Source of the DNA: Nocardia suismassiliense
GTDB lineage: Bacteria; Actinomycetota; Actinomycetes; Mycobacteriales; Mycobacteriaceae
Assembly (NCBI RefSeq): GCF_900269665.1
Contig: NZ_LT985361.1
Span: 2,015,459 to 2,079,458 of the forward strand
Reading direction: 5' to 3'
Length of the DNA: 64,000 bases
Below, piece after piece: positions 36,001-48,000 of the stretch; the stretch's first letter is position 1, and the number at the start of each line of letters is the position of its first letter. The position numbers were made by a program, and so were the translations under genes. Under the pieces are notes generated by a model that ran no database searches, was not told the DNA's origin, and was given only the letters and a program-made list of their open reading frames with translations.

Positions 36001-39000
36001 GACACGATGCCGTCGAACTGGCACACCATCATTCGACCCGGCATGCGGTTGGTGTATCGGACGGCCAGTGGCCGCGTCCACGCGATGACGGTCGGCGCGG
36101 AAGAGGTGCTGCTGTACGACCCGGCGACCGGACCTGCCGAGCAGCGGCTCGAGCCGCATGCGGCCGTCTCGATACTCGAACAAGACAATCCAACTCATCT
36201 CGTGGTCGATTCGATCGCCGCGAGCGAGGGCCGCGTGTTCCAGAGCTTCGCGGACCTGTACTCAGCCGCCCAGCCGTCGCGGGACTTCGAGGGTGCGCCC
36301 GAAAATCCGCTTCCGGAAACCGAATTCACCAGCACCACGCCGACTCGTTCGTTGCTGCTGGCCCAACCTCTGGACTGGCCGAGTTTCCTGGCGCCACCCG
36401 GCTCGGTGGCCCGGCAGAGGTCCGGGGTTCCTTTGCTGCCGGGGTCGCATTTCGCATTGCCCGACATCGCGATTCCCCTCCCGGGCGGCACTCGTGTGCT
36501 GCGTCCACTGCACGGTGGCGTACTGCAACATTCGAAAGATTCGGCCTGGCGGCGGCAGAACGGGAATGTGCGCTACCACCTGGTAAAAGGCCTGGATGAG
36601 CACGGTAAAGATGTGTTCGAGTGGGTCGACCCCCAGGAATTGCAGGCGCGTCGATTCGAATGGGACTCAGCTCGGAATTGCTACACGCTGCGGTTGACCT
36701 TGCCCGCGAGCGTCAACGACACCGCCTCCACCTTGCGGCTTTTCGCGAACGAGCGCGTTCGGGTCGACTTCGATGACACGCGTCCTGGCTGGATCTCGCT
36801 GCATCACAGCGGTGGCCGGACATGGGTCGAAGAGTCCGCCGCCGCTAGGCTGGGAGTGCGGCGTCCCGTTCGGCGAGAACAAGCGCTGTGGGATTCCGAG
36901 CACGGACCGCAGGCCGCGGATTTGGCGCACCTGGCCCGTACACCTGCTGGTGAGCGACTCGTACGGTTCATCGAGAACGTGCCCAATGCGCTCGAGGCTA
37001 TCCAGCAGTCGATGATCCAACGCGACGACGGCACCGTGGACGTGCTGGCCTACGTCGCCGCCGAGCCACGGTGGATCCGCCTGTCCCGCTGGGTCGACGC
37101 CGCTTACGCGGGGGTCGGCTTCTCCTGGCCGGCGTTGCTGCTGAGCGCACAGGCGGCGGTCGAAGCGGGCGACCTGCTGCCCCCCGAGAAGACGCCGGCT
37201 CAGGTTCCGGAACGGTCCGGGGCGGATACCGATGTGGGCATCGAGCGAGCCGGCGCGGCGCAGACAAGTCCGGTCGGGATCGTTGTCGCCGACACGCACC
37301 ATAGCTCGGTGGGCATCTCCGCCACGGCGGCCGCTGGTGCCGATTCGCGGACGAGCGAGACACCGCACGTCGCACTGGATCCTGCCCAGGACATGCCACC
37401 GGAATGGTTTCCGGTGCACAGTTCCACCGACCCCTTGTGTTCTGCGCTCGCACGCGCCCTCAATCTCGACGGCTCACACGCGCTGCGTGCCGCACTCGCC
37501 GATTGGCTGGCAGAGAATCTCCGGTACTACCGGAAAGTATTTGTCCCCGACCGCTTGAAGGAGTCGCGGAAACAGGAGAGCGCGCGCCGCCACGCCTACG
37601 ACGCGGCCAACTCCGCGGACCCAGCGGGAACGTCGCTGCAAGAGAAGGAATTACGAAAGCGCTACGAACGGTGGTTCCAGCGGCAGCTCGACGGCAGATT
37701 GCAGTGGGCGATGGGTAACCTGCGAGATTTCGGGACAGACTTTGACGCACGTTCTGAGGACACGGGTGGCCTGACCGAGCAGGAACTGTTGACGTTGGCA
37801 GGTGATCAATTCCGGGCGAACCTGGTTCTGCATCACCCGGAAGGGACGATCAGTCGCGGGACGGCGGACTATTGGCGTCCGACTCTGCATCTGCGGCAGT
37901 CGCTGAGCGGTCACTACGAAATCGGGATGGACTCCGACAAATCGCTATGGGCTCCTGTGCATCCGACCCCGCCTGCGGCGGCGCCGATACCGGGGGCGAT
38001 ACCGCGGAAGCAGATTCCGCCGGCGCTCGATCGGATGCTGGCGTCCCGGCAGCTACCGCTGCTCGATGGTGCGGTAATCGGTAAAAGGTACACCGGCGAG
38101 AACCGGCCGCTGCGCTCCCTGACTACGCTCGATCTGGCTGAATCGATCACGATCGACCGGGGCAGGCTCGAGATCGAAACCCGGACGGTCACCGTGCCCG
38201 CTCACTACATGACTCCGAAAGAACGTGAACAGCATCGGTTGTTCATAGGCCCGGGTGGCAGGCTGTACCAAGTGCGCGACGGTGCGCCGTTCCATTCTTC
38301 GGGCGCCAGGTTCGTCATGGACGAGTTCGGCAATCTGTACTCCGGTTCGACGTCCGCAGTGACCTTCCACTCCTCCTTCCTCGCGGGACGAACGGTCACC
38401 GCCGCCGGTTATCTCGTAGTCGATGACGGCCGGGTCCAGGTGATGACCGACCACAGCGGGCACTACGAACCCACTCCGCAGATGAACGACTACGCCGTGG
38501 ATCTTCTTCGCCGCCAGGGTCTCGTGCTCTCGGACAGTTTCCAGCGCAGGGGAGCCGACTACGACACCCAGATGGGACTGGGCGGGCCTGTTCGCGAACG
38601 AGTCGGCGAACTGGAACGCCAAACCGCCGAAACCGCCAGGCTGGGGCGTTGGCTGGATGCACATGACTGGGTGTTGCGCAGCCGGGAGCAGAGCGCGGAT
38701 ACGGGGTTTGTGCGGCAGCAGTTGCGAGCGGAACGTCATCGGCTGACCGAACAGCAGAAAGATCTGGACAGCTGGAAGCGCTTGCTCGGCAGTGGGCAGG
38801 TACGCCCGTCTCATCGGCTCGATCTGTGGGCGCATCCGGAGCCGGTAGATGCGAACGACCGAATCGTGCCGCCCGGCTTCCCGGCCGACGTCGGTGCCGA
38901 CGGCACCACGGCCCTGCGTCCTGACCAAGACGCGAAGCTGGCGACCTGGTGGAACGAGCACGGCCGTGAGTGGTGGAACAGTCTGCACTTCTCCGACCTG

Positions 39001-42000
39001 GCGCCGGAATACCAGCGCAGGCTGGTCCAGGACTTTCCGGGCTTGCGTACTTCCGTCGAAATTCCCCTCGCCGTACGCAACACACTCAATCGGGGATACC
39101 TCGAAGCGGAATTGCGGGCGGCCGCTACCGACTCCGCCGCGCACCGTTTGCCCCAAGCGCTCGGAACGTTGATCATGCTGGTCGGCGCCGAGCTCGACGC
39201 CCAGCTCGACGCCGTGCGAGCCGGGACCGCCGCCGGCCCGGTGCATCTAGTGAATTTCGATCCCGCCGGGTCCAGCGATCCGGCCTTCCATGTCGAGTCG
39301 ATCTCGCTCGCGAACGAGGCGCAGCGCAAATATTTCACCGCGCCGGATAACGATGTGACAGCTCTTCCCGGGAGCATTGCGTGGCTTGCGGCGGAGCCGC
39401 CCGGAAGTCCGGATCGGACGATGCCGTACACGACCGCGAAGTTCCTCGGTTCGGACACCGGGTTGATGGTGAGCGACACCCTGCGGCGACTCGTGCATGT
39501 CGGTGCGGCGGATTCGCTGCGGGTGCTGCGCAGGCTCGACGACAACGAGGTCGAAGTCCTGTTGCCCGATGGCGGCGAGATCGTGCTCTCCGGAATCCTG
39601 CTGGCGGCGGCATTTCGGGAGGAGCAGCAAGCCGACGGTTCGACGGTGTTGTACCCGAACGGAACCGGCGTGTTCGTCCTGAACCACGCAGCGGACGGTG
39701 CGATCAACCTGCACGGTCCCGCGTTCCCGGTTCGGTCGGTCATGGAAGACGGGGACCCGATGGTGCTGTACGTCGCGGGCGCCGAAAACTCCGGCTGGTT
39801 CGAAATCGATACCAACAGGCTCGACGTCGCGGACGGCCGGGACACCCGGCCGCTGTACGGCGACAGCGGCGTGCCGGTGCCAGGCGACCTGAGTCGAGAC
39901 GCGACGGGAGACGGCTACCTGACGGCGACTCTGGTCGAGTTGGCGGCATCGAATCCCGCTCTGCTCCAGGACATGATCCGCACGACTGCAACTGATAGCG
40001 GGCGTCTGTTCCAAGTGCGGTTCTTCGATCCTGAACAGGACAACTGGAAATGGGTAGCGGTCGACGACACCTTCTACACCGGCGCCGCAGGGAACATGAT
40101 GTACCCGCTGACCGATCCGTCGCAGCCGTTGTGGCCCGCCGTGATCGAGAAGGCGTGGGCGGTCTTCCGCGGCGCGGAGTATCCAAGGATCAGCTCGGCC
40201 AGTACTGAAACGGAGCTGATGCCCAGCCCACAACCCTTCATCGTGTCATCGGCTGCTGTCGCCCAGCCGACCGCAGCCGACGTGCCCGGGCAGTCACAGC
40301 TCGCGCAGTCGCCGGCGGGGCGGCCGGAAGTCGTGCAACAGGCATCGTTCGAACGGCGACGGGCTCGGGACCTGCTCGGCGGTTTCGTCAGTGAGCTCGG
40401 GCGGGCGCTGCGGCGTCGTCCGCCGACGAACTCGATGGCAACTCAGCCGACCGGCTGGTGGCGCAGGCACGCCGGGCGGGCCGGGGAACTCCTTCGGCAT
40501 GTCGGCCGGAATGAGCCTGTCGGCGTGGGCAACCCGGCGGTCATCGACTTCCGCGTGCCCACTGCGGCGAGCGAGCGATACGTGCCCACTCCGGTTAGCG
40601 AGCGATCACAGTCTCAGTCCGAACGGGTAGATGGCAGTCCCTTCCGGGGCGGTGCGGACGAGGCGGCGGTAGCGGGTGCGCTGAATCCAGCGGTGGAGGG
40701 GGTTTCCGCACCGGAGGGCGCGGTGTGGAAGTCGATGCCGGGCGACGGCAACTGCTTGTTCCACGCGCTGGCGGTGGTGCTGCGCATGGAAGGCGTTGAC
40801 GCGCACGAAGATTTGCGCGCCGCCGTGGTGGAAGGTTTGAGCGCGCGGGCGGCCGATGACTGGACCGGGTTCTTCGGCGACTTCATGGCGGGCGAGCCGG
40901 AACACTTGCGGCACACAGAATTCGAGCGGCAGTTGGCGAACTTGCTGAGGGGCAGCGAGTTCATGGATCCTGCGGCCGAGTTGTTCATGCCGTTCGTGGT
41001 GCGCGAGCTCGGGTTGAATGTGGATATTGCCTACCCGGGCGGCGGACTGAAAGCTCTGCGCCATGGGCCCGGGTTGCCGGTGTACACGTTGTTGCGGGCG
41101 ACCGGTGACGGCGACGGGCACTATCACGTCGCGGTCGACAATAACGGAGCGGCGCTCGGTGTTCCGGAGGTCGGGCGAGTCGACGCTGACGGTGTTCGCC
41201 GGTTCGATACCAATGCAGACGGTGCCGCTTATGCCGACCGCTATCTCGCTGGGATGAAGGATTTCCAGGGTCCCGCATGGTTGAAACTTCGGCAGGCAGT
41301 GCATGCCTACGAGAAGGAGACCTGGACCAACCTCATCGTGCGCAACATTGCCGGTGTCGACGCGCGGGATGCCGAAATCGGTTCATATATCGAACAACTG
41401 AAGCGAGCTGTCCGCATCGTGGAAGTTTTGAAAGGCCAGGACCATTATGACCTGCCGACGGTTGCCGAACTCGAGGAGGACAGGGCACGGCTGGTAGCGG
41501 AGGGCGCCACAGCCGAAAGCAGTGAGCACCTGAAGCTTGTCGAGGAGATCCTGAGCGATGCGTCGCGAGAGGCGCGTTTGGAGGAGCTCGGAGAGCGAGA
41601 TGAGCTGTTCTACTCGCTGTTGGACTACTTCGGCTCGACTGAGGATCTGCTATGGAAGGATGTGCTGGCACAGGTCACCCTGCTCGATCAGGCCACCGGA
41701 CAGCCACTGCGGCTGCACGAGCCCGTTCAGGTAGTTCGCATCGTCGGCGACATCAATTTCATGGTCGGGGCGCAGGGTCGGCCCCTGGGGAACGGCGACC
41801 CTAGGGAGCTCATCGGTACCGTCCAGACCGAACCCGGCTACCTGTCGACCTCAGTGGGCGCGGAAACGATTGTCTCCCTTGCCGATAGCTACCGCCTGGA
41901 GTTAACCGTCCGGCCCGGTGCGAACGGCATGTACATCGGCAAGGACAGCGTCGCGCCCGGCGGTGATCAACAGGAACTCCTGCTGCCCCGCGGTACCCGC

Positions 42001-45000
42001 TACCGGATCACCGACGTAAGGGTCGCCGCGAACGGTCAAACGATCCTCGCGGCCGAAGTATTGCCGCCGCAGGGTGTCGCGGTCGATAACCAGGAGGGCA
42101 CCGCGCAACCGTACCGAGGGGGAGGCGTCAGTCAATCCACTGCGCGGGATCGCTCCGGCCGGTCCGGACCGGCGAGGCAGCAGCGCGCGGCGGATCTGCC
42201 GTCGGTGGTTGCGCCGGGGCGCGCAGCCGGCGTGCCGGTCGAACCGGTGGCCGCGCAGCAAGCCGGTTCCGGTCGGCGGCGGACCCGTGACGTGGTGGGC
42301 GATTTCGCCGGCAGACTGAGTCAGACGCTGCGGCGTCGTCGTCCGGCGACGAACCCGGCGGCCACTCTGCCGGCCGGATGGTGGCGTAGGCGCAGCGGGC
42401 GGACCAGCGAATTCGTGCCGGACGTCGGTCGGAATGAAGCTGTCCCCGTTGACAACTCGAGTGTCGCCGAGACCCGTGTGCCCACTCCGGTGAGCGACCG
42501 GTCGCAGTCGAGGTCCGAGCAGGTCGAGGAGGCACCCATCCGAGATGGCGGGGATGCGGCAGCGGTCGTCGCAACGCTGGATCCGGTGGTTGAGGGAGTC
42601 TCTGCACCTTCGGGTGGTTTGTGGAAGTCGATGCCGGGCGATGGCAACTGCTTGTTCCACGCGCTGGCGACGGTGCTGCACATGGAAGGCGCTGACGCGC
42701 ATGGTGATTTGCGTGCCGATGTGGTGACGGGCTTGAGCGCGCGGTCTGAACAGGATTGGGCCGCAGCCTTCAGAGATTTTATGGTGGGGGAACAGGAGGA
42801 TGTGCGGAAGCGGGATTTCGCTTTGCAGTTGGCGAATTTGCTGAGGGACAGCGAGTTCATGGATCCGGCGGCCGAGTTGTTCTTGCCGTTCGTGGTCCGT
42901 GAGCTCGGGTTGAATGTGAATATTGTCTATCCATCTGGTGTGACCGAAGGGCTGCGTCATGGGCCCGGGTTGCCGGTGTACACGTTGTTGCGGGCGACTG
43001 GTGACGGTGCTGGGCACTATCATGTCGCGGTTGCCAATGACGGTGCGGTGCTGGGTACCTCGGATGTCGGACAGGTCGGCGCCGACGGCGTGCGCCGGTT
43101 CGATACCAACGACGACGGTGCCGCCTATGCCGGCCGCTATCTCACCGGGATGAAGGATTTCCGGGACAGGAAGTGGTTCAAACTCCGGCAGGCAGTGCAT
43201 GCCTACGAGAAACAGGCTGAGGTCAATGGCGTTGTTCGCAGCATTACCGATGCCGACATACGCACAGCCATCACGGAGTATGTCGAACCATTGAGGCAAG
43301 CCGTCGACTTATTGGAAGTCTTGAAAAACGGCGTAGGCACTTCCGAACTCCCGTCGGTGCCCGAACTCGAGGAGGCCCGGGCACTCCTGATGGCGGAGGA
43401 GGCTTCGGCTGACAGCAACGAGCTTCTGAACAATATCGATGAGATCCTGAACAGTTCGTCGCCGGGCAAGCGTTTGGAGGACCTCGCGACGAAGGAAAAG
43501 ACCCTCTATACGTTGATGGACTACTTCCACACCACGGAAGAGTTTGTAGCGAAAAGTTTACTGTCGCAGATCGCCCTGCTCGACCAGGCCACCGGCCGGC
43601 CACTGCGGCTGCCCGAGCCTATTCAGGTAGTTCGTATCGTCAACGACGTCAAGTTCATGGTCGGTCCGCAAGGCCTCCCGCTGGAAGGCCGCGACCCCAC
43701 GGAGCTCATCGATACCGTCCAGACCGAACCCGGCTATCTGTCGACCTCCGTTGGCACGGAAACGATTGTCTCCCTGGCTGGCGGCTACCTCCTGGAACTG
43801 ACCGTACGACCGGGCGCCAAGGGCCTGTACATCGGTAGGGACGGCGTCGCGTTCGGCGGCGATCAACAGGAACTCTTGCTGCCCCGCGGTACCCGTTACC
43901 GGATCACCGGCGTGCGGAAGAACTCCACGACCAGCCTGACCATCCTCACGGCTGAAGTCCTGCCACCGCATAGTGCCGCGACCGGCACCCCGGAAACCAC
44001 CGCGCTGCCGTACCGGGCGGGCGGCATTACCCAGTCCACCAGGCGGGATCCCTCCGGCCGGTCCGGAATTTCACATCAGGAGACCACGTCCGGGCGGACG
44101 CGGACCGGCAACGTGGTCGGGGATTCCGTCGAAAGGCTCGGGCGGGCACTGCGCCGTCGTCGTCCGGCGACGACCCCGACCGTCACCCAGCAGACCGGTT
44201 GGTGGCGACGACACCGTAGACGGACCACGGACTTCCTGCGGCGCTTCGGCAGGAATGACGCTGTCCACGTTGGGAACCCGATCGTCGCCGAAAGCCGCGT
44301 GCCCACTTCGGTGCACGAGCAGTCGCAGTCCCGGCGCGAGCTCACATCGAATCAGCCGGTGGACGAGCCGGTCGTGGTGCCGACGGCTGACGAGCCAGTG
44401 GCTGTGCCGGTGGCCGATGAGTCGATCGCGGTGCCACCGGCCGATCAGCGTGGGCAGGTCGACACCAGCGAACCGGTCGCGCCGCCGAGCACGATCGGCG
44501 CGGGGCCGGCCGCGACGCCGTTGCGGCCACACGGCCACCACGCGGGTTCGGTGACTACGGCCGAGGGTGAGATACCCGCCGTGCCGGTGTCGGACGAGGG
44601 CCCGATTCCACTGGTTCCCCGCGGTACGGTGACGGAAACGCAGCCGATCCAGCCGCGGCGGATAGAGCGTATCCAGCTGCCGGATCCAGGCTTGGTCACC
44701 GCCGACGGACGGCCGATGGTGCCGCTGCCCGGTGGCCTGTTGAACCTCGGTGGCAACGCCGCCCGGTATCGCTCGGTGGACGGCGTCAACCAGCTGAGAG
44801 TGACTGGGGCGAACGGGACCGGCTGGGTGTTCGAGACAGCATTGACGTCAGCGGGTTTCGAGTACGACGAGAGCGCAGGACAGTGGCGGCAGTTCGCTGT
44901 CGTGGAGGGCTTGAACTCGGTCGATCGGCAGGTCCCGGTGCGGTTGGCCGAAGGCGAGCAGGTCGTGCGCGGGCGTACCGGTCGTAGTGGGAACAGACCG

Positions 45001-48000
45001 GGGATATGGCTGACACGTTCAGACGGCCTTCCGGCGCAGGTACGGGTATTCGTCGACCAGCTCGCACAGCTGGGCCTTCCGGAGCGGTTGCGGAGGTTGT
45101 CCGGTTCGCTGTGGGACGAGACGTCCGGTCCGGTGCCCGGCGACCTGGCACACCTGCCGGATTCTCCTGCGGTAGCGCATCTTCGACGGCTGGCCGCGGC
45201 AGATCCGGGCCGGATTCAGGCCATGATCCGGGTGACCCCGGACGGCGAGGCGAGCGACGTGCACCTGATGGTAAATGGCACCCCGCAGTGGGTGCGGATG
45301 GACCGCCGCACCGCACTACCCGGTCCGGCAGCGAACCTGTCCTGGACCGGATACCCGGCCTGGCCTGCGGTTGTCCTGGAGGCATACACGGCTGCTCGAG
45401 AATGGGCCGCCCTGGAGCAGGCGCAGCACGTGGCCGAGCCGCTTACCGTGTCCGAAGCCGATAATCAGGCCGCGCCGCGCGGCACCGCTCAATTGTCCAA
45501 CGACGCTGCCGATCTCACGCCGCAGGTGGAGCGTCACGTGGCACTCCGCCCGACGGGCACGACGGAGATCGATGCCGATGGCGAGAGGTGGCTGACCCTC
45601 ATCGAAACCGACACCCACGTAGAGGTGCGGCGGAGCTGGTCGTGGCTGACCGAGAATCACTACGTGTTCGTGGCGGCCGGTCGCTTCCTCCATCGTGTCG
45701 CCAGTGGGCCGATCGGGTTGGCGCCCGATGTCGAACTGAACATCACGCCGGCGTTGCGGGTGAGTCCAGCCCGCGAACATGTGCTCACCGCGGCGGTCGT
45801 CGACGAGTTCGACTCCACCAGGACCTTGCCTGCGGGCGAATCGGTTCGGATCCGCGACGATATGAATCTTCCCGGACTGGTCCGGCTGGATGCGGCCGGT
45901 GGTTCGGTGGCTGTGGGGCACAATGTCATTCAGGCGATGGGCCTGCCGATTGCACATGACCTCGAAGGCCCGGTGTGGCGTGCGAGCGGGCCGTCGATAC
46001 ACGACCTCGCCGGTCTACCGGATTCACCCGCAGTGCGGCAGTTACGCGAACTGGTCGAATTCGAGAGCGAGATCATTACCTCGCGCATGCGGATGAACCT
46101 CGACGGAACGGTCGATGTGCACCTCATGGTCGAGGGGATGCCGCGGTGGGTACGGGTGGATCGGGTCTCCGACCAGCCGTGGGACCTACGCCAGCCGATT
46201 TGGGCAGCGCTGATCCTGCGCGCGTTCGAGGCTGTCGCGGCGGGAACGCTTCACGCGGCGTACGGTCACCGAGCTCCGCTGATGGGCGACACCGCAATGC
46301 CGGTGCCCGAGCGCAACATCGAAGAGCTCGACCTGGACACGGTGCTGCCCGACGCCGCGCACCACGACACTCTGCCGGACGATCAGCTCGAGCAACTCCG
46401 TCTCGCGGTCGGCCCGGACGGGCGGCTGTACCGAGCGGGCGACGGCAGTCTCTTCGGCACATCGGGCCGCCGCGCGGTCCTGGTCATGGACCAGAACGCC
46501 AATCTCTATGCGGCGCAACTCGTCGGCGGCGGGGATCAGCGGGTCACCCATGCGGCGTTGCTCGGAGGTGGACGCGCCGCTATAGCCGCGCAAATCGAAG
46601 CGCGGGACGGCATCATTTCAGTGATCATCGACCGCGGTGGCGAATACCCGATTACGGCGTCGTTGAACGACGCGGCCATCGGGCAGCTGATGGCGCACCT
46701 CGGTCTGCGGTTGGCACCGGATGTCCGATTCATGGCTTTCGACGCGGAAAACGCGCGGGAGGTGGATCGGACCGCGGTCAGCCTCGGTGCCCGGCTCCGG
46801 CTCGTCGGACCGGACCTGCACACCTTCCTGTCCGCCAGGCTCACCCCGTTCGAGGGCGGGTTCCTGTTGCATCAGGCCACCACCGAGACGCGCCGTTGGC
46901 TCGGCGGGCAGGACATGCTGCAGGTTACGGGTGCTGATAGGACGGGCTGGGTGGTTGCCGACATCTTGCGCGAGCACGGTTACCGCTGGCAACGGTCCAC
47001 CGGGCGGCTTTACCGCAGTATGGAGATCGACGTCATCATGGCGGCGGACGGGGAGCCGCGCAGGATCACCGTATTCGACACCGACCGCGTCCTCATACCG
47101 GCTGGTCCCCACGGAACACTGCTTCGACTGCACCACGAGGGCAACGAACTGCTGGTGACCGAACAGGTTGCGGGCCAGCTCGGACTCGCTCCCCGCACCG
47201 CGCTTCGGGGCGTGCTGTGGAACGGGTCGGGGCCGCGCCTCCGAGATCTGGACCACCTGCCGAATACCGAACAGGTGCGGGGGCTTCGTACCGCGATCGC
47301 GAGCTCCCGAAACGGCATTCGGCACAGACTGCACGAAAACGCAGACGGCAGTGTCGATGTCCTGCTCGGCGAGGGACAGCAGGCGCATTGGGTGCGCGTG
47401 TCCCGCAGCACCGATCTGCCTTGGCAACCGGACAGCGACCAGCCGATCTGGCCTGCCATCCTGCTCGCGGCCATCACCATCGACAATGCGGACAACGCTG
47501 TACGGAACAGGGCACTCGATCCCCTCGACCCGCCCGGCGAGCTTCCCCCGCCCAATTCCGTTGCCGTGCCGCAAGTTGAGGATGTGGTGCCGGGTCTGTT
47601 TTCGTCGGATGCGTTGGGTGCGTTGGGTGATGTCGTGGCCGAGAGCGGATCGGCTGCCGTCCCTGTGGTTGATGTGGTGCCGCAGGTTGAGGATGTGGTG
47701 CCGGGTCTGTTTTCGTCGGATGCGTTGGGTGCGTTGGGTGATGTCGTGGCCGAGAGCGGATCGGCTGCCGTCCCTGTGGTTGATGTGGTGCCGGCTCTGT
47801 TTTCCTCGGATGCGTTGGGTGCATTGGGTGATGTCGTGGCCGAAGGCGTATCTCCCGCGGCCCCACCGGAGCTCAGAGTGGTGTCGGGAACGACCCCAGA
47901 CAACAATGATGGTGCGCCGGGTAGTTCGGACAGTGTCGCCCGGCAGTTGCCGTCCGGCCCGATTCCGCTCGCGCCATTCGTGTCGAAAATGAATGACCAG

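Larger units (their letters stand above)
40354..44320 (+). repeat. Duplicated linker-OTU-ADP-ribosyltransferase unit, plus a third linker
   Basis: An Arg-rich linker (RxRDxxGxF...LRRR-P-T...GWWRR...GRNE) occurs at 40354, 42271 and 44092. The first two copies are each followed by an OTU domain and an ADP-ribosyltransferase domain. The third is followed by a Val/Pro/Ala/Asp repeat instead. The two full units are about 1.9 kb each and share long near-identical DNA stretches. Confidence 0.8.
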
